From Dicyema japonicum (taxonomy: Eukaryota; Dicyemida; Rhombozoa; Dicyemidae): a DNA stretch of 64,000 nt. Below the pieces are notes generated by a model, which saw only the letters and a program-made list of their open reading frames with translations, was not told the DNA's origin and did no database searches. The position numbers were made by a program, and so were the translations under genes. The stretch lies in the NCBI GenBank assembly GCA_011109175.1, contig RDEW01000013.1, positions 41,476 to 105,475 of the forward strand, in the 5' to 3' direction. Of the stretch, positions 1-11,090 are shown piece after piece. The stretch's first letter is position 1. Every line of letters starts with the position of its first letter.

Positions 1-329
1 AGATCGGTCACAAAATGGCTAACAATTAACCTTTCAAGGATACCTGACTATGGCTGTATCCACAACTACACCAATTGTACTTTTTATGAGCAATCAACTT
101 GACCATTGCAGGTTGATTGGAGTAAACTCTTCCCTTTGGCGGACCTTCTAATGAGTACATGCCTAAATATATTTTCATAATTACCAGGAATATAAGGTTC
201 TTCTACATGTCTTGGTTTATATTCGTATATATTGCCAAATGTCTTGTTTTTTGGTCTAAAGTCCATAACATTTCGAATATTTTCATATTTCACAGTATGT
301 CTTTGAAAAAGCCTCACTAAAGGCAACAT
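1..329 (-). CDS. CISD3-like CDGSH iron-sulfur protein, partial
   Basis: Seen on the minus strand as three exon pieces joined by two tiny introns (163-184, 22 nt; 19-43, 25 nt), both GT...AG. The joined protein ends at the window edge with WCSCGYSHSQPFCDRS, which fits the CDGSH pattern C-x-C-x2-S-x3-P-x-C-D that ligates a 2Fe-2S cluster. I chose the methionine at 329 because it opens a short basic, hydrophobic stretch (MLPLVRLFQRH) typical of a mitochondrial presequence; an open frame continues upstream to 437. The family holds 2Fe-2S clusters at or in mitochondria. The 3' part, including the histidine ligand and any second CDGSH motif, lies outside the window, so CISD3 rather than CISD1/2 is inference from the presequence and the lack of a membrane anchor before the motif. 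Confidence 0.8.
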
Positions 330-437
330 TAATGTTAATAATTCAAATGTTTTTAAATCCTCAATAATTATTAAAAGATAAAATTTCTTTAATATTTTTG
401 TGTTCTCACAATGTATTAAAGTGATTTTTATACTCAA

Positions 438-733
438 TGATCAGAGACTTCAATCCAAAACTGCCAAATTAAAAAAAATTCCCGCTTTTACAAAACCGAT
501 GTCATTCCTGAAAATAATAGTGACAATATTTTCATTGAAATAATGGATAATCACGATGAGACGACATAACATTTTATGAATGAAATAATGATTCCATAGA
601 ATATTCATTTATGCATTATCATTAATAAATTAGATGAGTCGCCTACAAAATATTGCTTCAAACGCTGAAAAATTATTATGAATTTCTAAAAAAATATCCG
701 ACGACATAAAAAGCAGCTGCAACATAGGAAGAT
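438..733. other. AT-rich interval, no gene seen
   Basis: No open frame or recognised repeat was found. It probably holds the promoter of the CDGSH gene, but I see no specific site. Confidence 0.4.
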
Positions 734-1033
734 AACTGAATGCAGTTAGGTACTTTTCTTTCAACGTCTCGAAGGAGAGAGTGTCATCAGATGTTAGAAA
801 ACAAAAATACAGATGAAAATTTCCTCTCGAGAACTCTGGTTAGAAATTCGATTTTATAAGCATCTTTCGTCTATAATTATGANNAACTGAATGCAGTTAG
901 GTACTTTTCTTTCAACGTCTCGAAGGAGAGAGTGTCATCAGATGTTAGAAAACAAAAATACAGATGAAAATTTCCTCTCGAGAACTCTGGTCAGAAATTC
1001 GATTTTACAAGGATCTTTCGTCTATAATTATGA
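734..1033 (+). repeat. 149-nt direct duplication flanking a 2-N gap
   Basis: Bases 734-882 and 885-1033 are the same sequence with a handful of substitutions, separated by two Ns at 883-884. This is what is left when two contig ends that overlap are joined without merging, or when two haplotypes are placed end to end. The right copy lies in an 80-residue open frame (891-1133) that the left copy breaks with a stop; I do not recognise that protein, and it may be an exon fragment. Confidence 0.8.
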
Positions 1034-1249
1034 TAAATTAAAGACAAATGGGAGATACTTAAACTTCTTAACAGGTTGGTTCGTTTTGCACGAAAATCGA
1101 AAAGTTGGTTGTAATATTCTAATTTCAACATAATATTTTTACATTGATCCCACAATATTTATAGCAGTAAATTCTGGATGAGAAATTTATAATTTCATTG
1201 TAAAAAATCAACTAAGACTCAGCTTTATTTAACCAAATAAGCTCGACAA

Positions 1250-2129
1250 AGATCTCATTTGCATTGGAAGAGAGATAAAATGTGTGGATGTTTGTAGTGA
1301 TGGACCTGAATGTATTATCGAAAGTTTTCTGGAGCTGTCCTAAGGATATAACAAATGACTCCTAATTGTACTAGTATTGCATTCTTCATCGTCATGCTCT
1401 GGTGTCTAAGAATATTTTCTTTTCATTGAATGAAGTTTTGGAAGATGCTATCAAAATTATTATGTTAAAAAGGACCTCTCCAATCTCGTCTATTTAAAGT
1501 ATTTGCTATGTAATGGGATGCAATCATACATCATTACTTTTCATACAAAAGTAAGATGGTTGTCACGTGGAAGGGTATTTATTTAGAACCCCGGGATCAC
1601 CGAGAAAGAAAGACAGAAAAACGTCTGACAGTTAGGTAATTCTATTTCTCGCAATCAAACATGCCATACAAAGTCTGTGATTCCCCTTTGTTCCCACTAC
1701 CGAACGTGGAAGCAAATTTGTTTGAATTACGAAATGAGCTTGTGTTTCTGAAGAAACGAAATTTTCCAATTTACAAAAATTTGGAAAACAATCTTTGGTT
1801 ACAGAGAATTGCATATTTGGTTTCAATTTATGAAAAACTGAATAAATTTACATTATCGCTACAAGGAAAATATCAAACTGTTTTTATTTTGAACGATAAA
1901 GTAATGGCCTTAAAACGGAAAATCGAATTTTGGAGGTCATCCGTTAATAAAAATAAAATTAAATGCTTTGCCGTTTTGCAAGAGTATCTTGATGAATCAA
2001 AATGCGCATTGGATGATACAGTACTTTAGAAGATCAAAGATCATTTGGTAATTTTGGATGATAACATTGCGAAATATTTGCCGGATAAATTTGATGACGA
2101 TTGGGATCAAAATCCAAAGTTAAAGTAAT
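1250..2129 (+). pseudogene. hAT transposase remnant (ZBED/GTF2IRD2-like)
   Basis: Degenerate frames show the C-terminal half of a hAT transposase of the ZBED5/GTF2IRD2-like group: HTKVRWLSRGRVF near 1537-1587, then LFELRNELVFLKK from about 1716 and LNKFTLSLQGKYQTVF around 1840-1880. The frame carries stops, one at 2027-2029, after which DDDWDQNPK continues in phase. A retroelement tail splits it between about 1587 and 1715. It is an old DNA-transposon fossil, not a working gene. Confidence 0.75.
1587..1715 (-). mobile_element. LINE 3' end inserted in the hAT remnant
   Basis: Read on the minus strand, this ends with the block ctttctttctcggtgatccc followed by an ATAAATA-type tail, the same 3' end seen in several LINE copies in the window (for example near 6250-6332). 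The hAT protein motifs resume directly on either side, so the insertion boundaries are good to about 10 nt. It is heavily 5'-truncated. Confidence 0.7.
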
Positions 2130-2754
2130 ACCAGCAAATCTAACATCAATTGAATGTGAATTGACATTAAAATCAACGTCAAATAAGATATATAAAATGA
2201 ATCCCTTTTTAATTTTTGGAGACCATACATTTCAAAATATCCTATCTCAGAAAAGGCCATACATACACTATTACCTTTTCCTGCGTTCCTAAGACATTAT
2301 AGTACTTCCTAGGAGACATTAAATTCATTTCCAATAGTCAAGACGTTATTTTAAAAATAATGGAAGGTGTTAACTTATTTTTCAAACCTGTTGTGTTCTC
2401 GCTGATGAGGATGGCTGGATAATAAAATCAGAAATGCTGAAAATAATTTCTAAGTAAATAATATAATTTGGTCAAACTAAACACAGTTAACTTATTTAAA
2501 GCAATAAAATCTAATTAATTGAAGAAATTAATTTGTTTTCTCATTTCGGGAAGGGAAAGAAAAATATTCCGATCTTGGGCTATTGTTTCCCCCAATTAGC
2601 CATTCAGATGATTTATTGATGTCAACATTTGTATTTTTAAAATACTTGAGCATGGAACAATTTCAGTTTAATTTTCTCGATGTAATTTTTCTTTTGAAAT
2701 TCTTTGATGAAACTAACGCTCGAATTAGAAGAATCTTCCACCCCGTACTTGGAC
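2130..2754. other. AT-rich interval, no gene recognised
   Basis: Contains a few short open frames (for example 2583-2819 on the plus strand) without recognisable similarity. Nothing else is visible. Confidence 0.35.
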
Positions 2755-2940
2755 GCAATATTATTATTAACCCCAGGCTTTCAATCTCTGGTAAGCCTAG
2801 CACAAACAGTCATAGCTAATTAATCCAAGAAAGGAACCCAAAGGGGAACCAAATCTGTGCCGACCAAATCCATCCTCCGATGGTGCATTACAGACTTCCG
2901 CTTCAGAAGAGAGGTGGGGAAGTAGGTCCGCCCTCTTCCA
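2755..2940 (-). mobile_element. LINE 3' fragment
   Basis: Starts on the plus strand with attattattaacccc, the reverse complement of a LINE tail, and continues with a block related to 50155-50225. Strongly truncated and non-coding. Confidence 0.5.
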
Positions 2941-3267
2941 TTTTCTTCGCACGTCCTACCGTCGCGGACATCACTTCATTCTTCGGCGGAAAAGTTTTCA
3001 TAATGTAATCTTCACCATCGGACTTGGTCATGGAGATGGTAGATGCAATAAATCTAACTGTAGTAGCCTAATGTGTTTTCTTTTCCTACAAGATAATAAT
3101 TTGTTTAATTTTTATTTGTTTATTAATATAAAAAATTTATTTAATAATAAGTAAGAAATTTTAGAAATTTATAAATATTCTTTTGTGTGACTGATTAATA
3201 ATGGAAATAGAATCTCCAAATATTCATAGAACAGTTAAGTTTATCATACATTATTTAATAAATTAGA

Positions 3268-4483
3268 GGAATCCTTGATCCTTTATTCAAACAAATAGAG
3301 AAAGAGTTCACGAAAGTGATCAATGAGAACGAAGAACGTAATCCAAAGCATTATTGTAGTAAGAAAACGCCTCAAAATCGTGGGAAAGGCTGCACTGGAG
3401 GAAAGAAAACCCCCCAAAACCGAAAAAAATACCCCTAGAAAGACTTACTCAGTCAAAAAGATCCCCACCAAGCAGTCCTTCTCTGAGTCCTTCATTGTGG
3501 CCCAATTTCGTGACCACAATGATGTGATCAACGAAATCACCTATGATAAATCTATTATAGCTACGTGTTCTGCAGGTTTTGATATTTTTGGACTTTTCAG
3601 ATAAGACTGTTAAATTTTGGGACATAAATACAGCAAAATGCATGAGTTCCTACTTTGCCCACGTGGGTTCTGTGAATTCCGTGAGACTGCATCCTCAACG
3701 TGACCTGGCAATCACAGCGTCTGGAGATTTGACTAGTCACATATTTTCAGTCAATCTGTCACAGAATATAAGTCAGAACACGCCTTTGTTGACCCTTAAG
3801 GGTCACAAGGACACGGTTTCTGCCGCGGACTGGCTCTCATCTGCAGACCAAGTCATAACGGCGTCTTATGACCAGAATCTGCATGTATATTCAGCTGAAA
3901 CTGGGGATATGGTGGCCAAACTAGCAGGACATTCTCAATCTGTGAGAAATGTAGTCACTGAGAACTCACTAGCTCTCTCAGCATCTGCTGACTGCTCATT
4001 CAAGTTGTGGGACCTCAGATTGGGAGGATATCCAGTGAAGACATATTCCTTCCACTCACAGTGAAAACATTTCTTATGTTAGAGCGGTCAATTCTGTCAT
4101 CTTTGGGTCAAATAATATGGTAGTCTCCGCCAGTGACGATAGAACTGTGAGAATATTCGACTTGAGGCAATCAATGTGTTGTCTACAATCAGTGTCTCTG
4201 CCTTTTGGAGCTAATCGGTAGTTTAGTTGGTTATTCGAGAATATCGATGAATCGGGATAATCTGATAGCAATTCCCTTGGATTCTGGGATTATTTACTTG
4301 GTCGACTGTTTTGGGAATAATGTCGGGAAATTTAGAAGCAGTTCCGTGACGGTATTTATAGTTGATTAGTACTAGGGTCACTCTCCAGCAATTACTTGTG
4401 TGTGTTGGATGGACAATGGCAATCTCCTTAGTGGGGGTGCTGATTCTAAAGTGATTTCATGGATGCTTCCTCGTTTTAACTGA
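3268..4483 (+). CDS. WDR37: WD-repeat protein 37 orthologue
   Basis: Six coding pieces joined across five GT...AG introns (3338-3359, 3576-3600, 4061-4082, 4218-4239, 4352-4375; 22, 25, 22, 22 and 24 nt) give one open frame of 366 residues that ends at 4481-4483. The N-terminal helix QIEKEF followed by ENEELRKRL matches the WDR37 coiled region, and the WD repeats follow in the same order as in WDR37 (HVGSVNSVRLHPQ, ASGDLTSHIF, ITASYDQNLHVYSAETG, SASDDRTVRIFDLR), with the typical end VISWMLPRFN. WDR37 pairs with PACS proteins in known animals. The start is unresolved: the methionine at 3201 does not splice in phase to the exon at 3268, so one small 5' exon is missing. No frameshift remains once the introns are removed. 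A single N lies downstream at 4511. Confidence 0.9.
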
Positions 4484-4621
4484 TTATTTAATAAATATTG
4501 GTTAAAGTCANATCTTGGAGCCTATTCATTTGATTTTAATATTCATTGATTTTTTGTTAAATATTTTAAATTTTTATTTAATTTAAGTCGATCATGACTC
4601 GAAGCCATTCCTATGCTATTC

Positions 4622-4978
4622 CTAATTGAGTTTTGGGTACCATTCTGTACCTTTTCTAGATGATGAAGAGGGAAGGATATGTGTCCAGGCCATAGATGCA
4701 GGACTAATTAAATAACTCTTTGATATATCTCTCAATTTAGAGTCTAATAAAGTTGTTTCTGTTTTTCCCTTGACAAGGAAATTCGCCAATGAGCCAGCTC
4801 CTTTCTTTTCTATCATTTTTTTCTTCCCATGAGCGATCCGATTCTGTTTAGCTGGTTCATAAATGAACTTTCCACATAGACATTCGTATTTCTTCACTTT
4901 TATGGTCTCAGCTTTTTCCGAGGCTAAGCCTGGGTTATTTGCAGTCATAGCAAAGTTGGAGAGATTGAAACTATCCAC
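4622..4978 (-). CDS. Unrecognised conserved ORF
   Basis: A 118-residue open frame containing CLCGKFIYEPAKQNRIAHG and then EKKGAGSLANFLVKGKTET. A diverged copy of this core (DPAKQNRIAKMRN ... EELAN) sits inside the MITE at 22560-22997, so the sequence is either a repeated host-gene fragment or part of a transposon. I do not recognise the family. Cys pairs near the N-terminus hint at metal binding, but that is speculation. Confidence 0.35.
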   Translation of the reverse strand: MDSFNLSNFAMTANNPGLASEKAETIKVKKYECLCGKFIYEPAKQNRIAHGKKKMIEKKGAGSLANFLVKGKTETTLLDSKLRDISKSYLISPASMAWTHILPSSSSRKGTEWYPKLN

Positions 4979-5258
4979 ACAGGTGGCGTTCCAAAAGAGG
5001 TATCTAACACTTTATCAAGGAAAAAGAGTTGTTCCGTCAGGCTTTTTATTGGCTAGGGCAGGGGTCGACAACCGTGGCTCTGAGTTTTTTATGTGGCGCT
5101 TTCAATTATCTCAAATGACTACTTACATCTCCAATAAAAATATTTTCAAAGTGGTATTCTTCCAAAATGTTTTTTATCTATATTTTGTTATTATTATTTT
5201 TGAACCAGAAAACCACCGTCATATCCAAAATAAACAAAATTCAGGTGATCCCGGCCAT

Positions 5259-6332
5259 CTTTAGCGTGGCGTCATGTGGTTCACCTTTTGTGGTGGCGCC
5301 CAGTGTCAAATAACAGCAAAAAGAACCATTTTCTCTTCCCCATCCAGACTCCTCGTATGCCTTGATGTATACCTCAACTGAAACTCGAGATGTTGTTTGT
5401 TCCCATGGATTCTATTGCTTTCTGGAGATATTGATCAAAACCCCTGGACCAAAACCCCTTTTTATTATGTAACTCAATGCTAACGATGTAAAAACAATGA
5501 TTCTGGAGTTACGATGTCTATCATCGAAGCACAAGATTGACAAATTGCCTTATCCAGGAGTCAAAACTTTCTACAGAGTACAACCCCACTTTTTCCTGGA
5601 TACATCTCTATCAGAAAAGATCGTATTGTATGTGGTGGTGGCTTACTTGCCACTATTAAAAACGGTTTATCTTTCCACGATGTGAGCTTGCAAGTGGATG
5701 ATTTAACTATTATGATGATTTCTTTACCTTTACAGATTTATCCAACTATTATGGGAGTGACTTTCAACCCTTTGATGACATTTTCTTAACATGTGAATAA
5801 CGTTATGCCAAAGGGTCTCAGGAAACAGAATATAATGAAACCGCTCTTAAAGTCCAGGCCGTCACGGGAATGCGCTGTCTTGTACAATCAACTTTTAAAA
5901 CCGACGGTAGAGTATGCTTGTGCCTCATGGGCTTATGGAGTTTCACTATCAAATTTGTAAAAGATCAATTCCCTAACAGGCAAACTTGCACGTCTAACAA
6001 ATCTACCTGCCGATCTTTTCCCCCAATGTTTGACCACGCCTTAATCAAAAACATCGGCTCCGGGTTCATCGGTCTGTGTGGTCATGAGACAAGTCGTTTC
6101 TTCCATTCAAGACTAGAAGCCTCAAATACACGTAAATTGAGAAAAAAACCCATTCCTCTTCAAATCTTAATGATAGGTGATCGTCTTCGATACAGGAAAG
6201 CCGTGGGTACTCTGGAGGAACACAAGAAAGACCTCTCGATCTTTTGAGGTGTACCGGGATCACTTAATTAGTTGGTTTACTCTTTCTTTCTTGGTGTTCC
6301 CTTCTCGGGGTTATTAAATAAATAAATAATAA
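5259..6332 (+). mobile_element. LINE copy, internally deleted, nested
   Basis: Begins with the LINE 5' end agcgtggcgtcatgtggttc, runs into a degenerate endonuclease N-terminus (5497-5690), then jumps to the RT C-terminal region (GVTFNP at about 5758, VEYACASWAYGVSLSNLQK in broken frames) and ends with gggatcacttaattag and an AAATAAATAAATAA tail. Stops and frameshifts occur throughout. Sequence belonging to the minus-strand LINE 3' end lies on both sides (5240-5258 and from 6333), so this copy inserted into that element. Confidence 0.7.
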
Positions 6333-8948
6333 CAGTCTTCGCATTTTTTCTCGGTGTTCCGACTGTGTTCCTGCGCATTTCCGATATGGACGGGGTCCGC
6401 ATTTTCGAGTCCTTCGCAGTGGCACTGTTCCAGTCGCCTCTATCATATTTTCAAGGTTTCTGGGCAGACGGGAAGATTTCCTTAGTAGGTTTGCTGCCTT
6501 CATTGGAATGTTACAGATCTTGTTCAAATTCGTTGCAGAAAAATTAGACCCCAGACATTACATGCGTATCCTATTGTAGACTCGATGAACTGTTTGTATA
6601 TGACATCCAGTCCACTCAGATATTTTTTGTCTCTTAGGTTTCCAAGAACGCCTTCAGGAAGTTGATTTTCCTCGTACAAGTCAATAACATATTTTCGATG
6701 TGTTTTGTAAAGGTTAAGATAGATGTCAAAGGTAACTCCTAGGATTTTCTGGAATTTGTTTTGCGGGATATTTTTCCCATCCAGTGTGACGTCAATTGAT
6801 ACTTTCCCTAGTCTTCTGTTTGTCGTGAATAGGGTCAACACTGACTTCTCTGGGTTAGCAGTCAATTGATTTCCCAAAGCCATAAACTTAGTTTATTCAG
6901 ATTGTCCTGTACTCTTCTCGTTGCTTCGATAATACTCACATCCCTCGAAGCAATGACTATATCATCCGCATACGTTAATAATATGTCATCGTTTTCCTGT
7001 GGGAGTGGCAAGTCATTCATAATAAGGTTAAACAAGAGGGGAGATAATGGGGAGCCCTAAGGAACGCCATTTGCTAATAGTCTCGATACGGAACATCGAT
7101 TGCCATAGTGTACTCGTCCTCGTTGACCACTCAAGAAATTTCCCAACCATAATTTCAGGTTTGCGTCAATGTTCGACGAATATATTTTGTGCGTGATAAT
7201 TTCCTCGAAACAGAGTCAAATGCCTTCTGGGAATCAATTGAGCATACAATCGTCTTTTTCTGTCTGGCCTTTTGTTAAGGCCATCTGTTGTGAACTCCTT
7301 TAATGTATTTAGGTGTGTGATAGTTGATCGTCTCTTTTTGAAACCATACTGAAATCTGGCATCTGGGAGGGAATGTCGTGTGATTGTCATAATCACCTTT
7401 TCTAGGATTCTTGTCTGGACACACAAGAGCGACAAAGGCCTGTAAGAAGCCGGGTTCTCCTTTGGTTTCCCAGGCTTCAGTATTGGATGAATATTCGAAA
7501 GTTTCCATATAGTGGGAATACAGTTGAAGTTGATTGAATAGATGCATGTTAGTGCTGATACGCCCTTGTGTGGAGGAATATCCATCCTTTGGAATGGTTC
7601 GTGGCGTATTCTCACACAATGTTTGATAAATTTATTCATATCCATCTACTGTTCACGGTCTCCCTCGATTTTGTCTTCAGCGTTTTTGACATTTCTCAGC
7701 ATCCTCCACATCTTGGTAAATGAACTATTTTTTTCATAGCACTAGAAATTTGGCCAAATTTTTTGGAGAGGTTTTGTCTTTTCGTAGATCTCCATCTTCA
7801 GTGAACGGATTCTGTTAGTATCATGTTTTGTTAGGTGCTTTTTACGTTTGAGACAATTCCTTTCTTTTATTAGTTGGATTGTGCTAGCATCATATTTCTT
7901 CTTGGTTTTTAGATTCCTTTTCTGACAAATAGTTTTCTCCCTTCCACAATCACTTTATTAAAGTGATAGACTGCTCTTCAATTGAGTTGAAATTATTCGG
8001 ATGGAAATTCAAAGGGACGAATCCACGTATCTTCTGAATCTTGTCGAGTCAGCATTAATATAGTCATAAAAATGATGTGTTTTGACCGCATCGGTTACAA
8101 TTGATCTTGATCAGAATGAGATTATGGTCGCTTCGTAAGTCATAGTTTACAGACCAGCATATAAACGGAGTAAGCCGTGGTGAACATAACGTATATCCGG
8201 CGATGTAACGGAATCTTTGCTATTAGACGGGGTTCGTGTATTCCTAATTGGTGTCGTTCATAATGGAAAGATTTTCTAATTGAGAAATAATATGAAATCC
8301 CTTGTGTCTGGAGGTTGTTACTCTACCACGAAGGGTGCTTAACATTAAAATCTCGGTACACCAACAAGTTTTCCATCATATCTAGGCAGACAAATCCATA
8401 GAAAATCCTTTTGCACAGGAACCTGGAGGAGAACATATACGTTGGCGATAATAATAGCTCCGAGAGAGATCTGTACCGAAATCAATAACTTCTGTGTTTG
8501 CGTCTTCTATCAGATTCCTGATTATGGAGGAGTGTTTATCGAACTAATGCCTCTCCTGACAATGGTCAATAGTCTTCCACCTCAGCCCGATTGTCGATCG
8601 ACTCTCAATACATTGAAACCGGTAAATTTAGGAGTAGTGGAATTCCCAGAAAGCTTGATCTCTTGTAAAAGGCAGATACCAATTTTATTCCTCTCCAAAT
8701 ATAAACTCAGTTCGGATGCCTTGCCTCTGACTCCGTTAATGTTCAGGCTAAGTATCTTTAAAGACTTTGGTCCCGGATTCATTAAACATCTCCTGACATG
8801 ACGAGTCTTTATCAGAAAAGTGCACGGATGTGTAGGAAGTGCCGTTAAGGGGGAACTCCTCTGGATAGTTGTTGACAAAAGGTCATTTTTGGATACAATT
8901 TTGACTTGTATCTGGCGCCACCAGATAAGGCGAACCACGTGACGCACG
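6333..8948 (-). pseudogene. Near full-length LINE (2A-EN-RT), broken ORF
   Basis: Read on the minus strand from 8948: the 5' end agcgtgcgtcacgtggttcg, an NPGP-containing 2A-like segment (8768-8779), endonuclease start SLNINGVRGK with CLLQEIKLS (about 8620-8760), RT blocks LKPGKPKENPASYRPLSLLC (about 7420-7480) and RRSTITHLNTLKEF, then ILGVTFDIYLNLY and the C-terminal end PYRKCAGTQSEHREKM (about 6360-6410). Frameshifts and stops separate these blocks, and the catalytic YADD region is visible only in broken frame near 6960. Its own 3' end is displaced to 5240-5258 by the nested insertion. The family is an APE-type non-LTR retrotransposon of the CR1/L2/Jockey group; the exact clade is not certain. 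Confidence 0.8.
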
Positions 8949-9295
8949 CTAAAAAACCAAAAATTGCCTCTTTGGCTTAAAAGGTTGCCTACCCCCGGGC
9001 TAGGACAAGTTTAAGAGGCTCTAACTGGACAGGGAATCCAGCCGCTTCTAGTCCTCACGCAATAAATTTGGGACAATGGATTATACCCAACATCTTGAAC
9101 GAAACATTGAATGTAAAAATTGACGAATTTGATAATGATATCTATAAAGAAGATTTAGAAACTGGAAACAAGGATGCACTGGTTCAAGAAATGCAGGATT
9201 GACTTACTAATTTGGCGAAAAAATTTTTGTAGTCTTTCTGACTTGCATTGATTAATAAAATTTCGTTTATAAATTTGATAATTTAATTTGATTTT

Positions 9296-9445
9296 AGAAA
9301 GACGTGCGGGAAGCGGTCTGGCTGAGGCAAAGAATTGGTATCGCTGTTATTCGCGGAAACGCTTACTCCGTGATGTCAGCAGCCGCTCTCCCTCATAGTT
9401 AATAAATAATATTTTATTGTTAATAAATTTTTGTTCTTAAAAAAA
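9296..9445 (+). mobile_element. 3' end of PD-(D/E)XK-type retroelement with poly(A)
   Basis: Degenerate coding for KDVREAVWLRQRIGIAVIRGN, then a short 3' UTR with aataaataatattttat and a run of about 16 A. It matches the end of the copy at 38437-38995 and belongs to the same family as the RT at 61539-64000. Confidence 0.65.
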
Positions 9446-9498
9446 AAAAAAAAAATTTAATTTGATTATAATAAAATATTAAATTAATTAACATAATA

Positions 9499-10243
9499 AT
9501 GAATCGTAATAAAATGCATGATAACAAAAATTTTGGTGTCATATATATTTATTAGTAGCCGTACATCGCCTTTTAATTGAAGCAAAAGAGTTAAGTCGAC
9601 CAACAGAGCTGTACTACGCTCAGCCTTTTGAAGATAATCTGTTCAGGTGGCACTTTACAATTCGTGGCCCCCAATACACTGACTTCAAATTTGGAATCTA
9701 TCACGGCGAAATATATATTTCTCATGATTACCCATTGCACCCTCCAAGTTTTAGTTTTTTTACAGTATTTTTTATGACCCAATTCAGACAAATGGACTTT
9801 ACCCCATCAATAAGAAAATATATTCTTTTACCCCTTCTTCGATCACATGTTGGAAACCTACTTGGTCATGTTCATATTTTTATGATTTTCTAGTAACCAC
9901 AATGTTACTTGGAATTGTTTACTCCTTTACCGAATATTGCTCTGACATTATTGATTATAGTCGAGAAGAAATTAGACGAATGACTGCCCAGTCACGATCA
10001 TTTGTATGCTCCTCTTGTGGGGAGACTAGATTTCTTCTAAGAGAGGATGAAAAGTACCCTTGCCCTGCAAAATACAAGGAATATTCTAATCAACTTGTGA
10101 AAGAGACATGCATTAGTCACAAGGACATTTCATCAGATGTGAGAAAAAGGGAGATGACTGACTCGGATGAGGATAGCGAGGATGAGTTATCAGTTAGCTC
10201 ATCTAAGAGGTGGAAGGATACTTCCAGTTATTCAGATGATTAG
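9499..10243 (+). CDS. UBE2J-like E2-fold protein without catalytic Cys (copy 1)
   Basis: Four exons, introns 9536-9555, 9765-9787 and 9870-9893 (20, 23, 24 nt), joined frame 225 residues. It aligns along its length with UBE2J1/UBC6: AVHRLLIEAKEL, YAQPFEDNLFRWHFTIRGP, YHGEIY, YPLHPPSF, then NGLYPINKKIYSF, WKPTWS, and the post-domain stretch ending SFVCSSCGE. In UBE2J the active site reads KKICLS; here the cysteine position holds Tyr (KKIYSF). The tail is acidic (DSDEDSEDE) and I see no C-terminal membrane anchor, unlike canonical UBE2J. The ORF is intact. A relative lies at 35514-36280, with matching promoter-proximal sequence. Likely a pseudo-E2; loss of activity is inferred from one residue. 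Confidence 0.85.
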
Positions 10244-10394
10244 TTGAGATGGTATTTAGATTATAAACTTTGTTCTAAATTGGTTAATAAAATTATATTT
10301 TAAAATATTATTTTTTTAATAAGTTTTTATAAATTTAACAAAATATCATTTAATAATTATAACTTTAAAGATAGAACTAAATCTAAGTTATTGT
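10244..10394. other. Short AT-rich spacer
   Basis: 3' flank of the UBE2J-like gene; no feature recognised. Confidence 0.3.
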
Positions 10395-11090
10395 TCCTGG
10401 TCAACCTCTGCCTCTAGTACTTCTATTGACAAACTACAAAAAGTACAAAACATCGCGCTCAGGATAATTACTGGATGTCTCAGATCAACTCCTGTCGATC
10501 ATCTACATTGGGAGTCAAAGATCCTACCAATTGGAGACCATCTGGAAATGAGAGCCCTGCAGTTTCTCTCTCAAGCCTACAGTCTAGAACATCCCTGCCA
10601 CTGCCTATGCAAGTCGCAAAACAAAAGGAAAATTATTATGACAAAGTGACCTGTCTCGGATGTTATCATCTATTCCTTCCATCCCCAATGACAGGAGTCG
10701 TCTGAAACAGGTACACGATTTTGTTTCTACGAGAAGCATCCGAAGACTTGGAGACAATAAAATATTACAGCGACCCCCTCCTCCAATAGACCAATCAGAA
10801 TCCTCTCTTTCAAGGGACGTGCGAGTAAACCTGGCTCGTCTACGATGTGGGCACCATCCATATCTACCAGCTTATGATGTATTCTGCCCCTTTTGCAACC
10901 TCCACGTGCTGACAACAAATCAAACATTTCTCCACAATGCAGGAACTGACCGATCTATGGGAGCGACCAACATCTGCTGCGTACTAATTAATAGCTGCTG
11001 GCCTCCTACAAGTTAGTGAGGCTGTGGTTACTTAACTAACTAAGTTATTGTTAGTCAATTACACATTTGTTTCCTAGACTTTCCAGAAGT
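10395..11090 (+). mobile_element. LINE RT C-terminal fragment
   Basis: Frames give LQKVQNIALRIITGCLRSTP, VDHLHWESKILPIGDHLEMR and, after a frameshift, LARLRCGHHPYLPAYD with CPFCNL, the conserved thumb/tail motif of Jockey/CR1-like RTs including its Cys pair. No upstream RT palm is present, so the copy is 5'-truncated. It lies directly after the UBE2J-like gene. Confidence 0.75.

Larger units (their letters stand above)
5059..8997. mobile_element. hAT-type element with nested LINEs
   Basis: The left end caggggtcgacaacc (5059) and the right end ggttgcctacccccg (to 8997) are inverted, hAT-like termini. They are flanked by ggctaggg (5051-5058) and ggctagga (8998-9005), a near-perfect 8-bp duplication, the length hAT transposases make. 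Only about 230 bp of the interior is hAT-derived; the rest is a minus-strand LINE, itself interrupted by a plus-strand LINE. It is therefore a non-autonomous hAT copy (MITE-like) that served as a landing site. Confidence 0.65.

Noticed and set aside
84-437. A single 117-residue ORF
   Set aside because: Its first 36 codons lack coding character and its last part reads through an intron; the spliced CDGSH model explains it better.
4060-4085. Frameshift in WDR37
   Set aside because: Explained by a 22-nt intron at 4061-4082.
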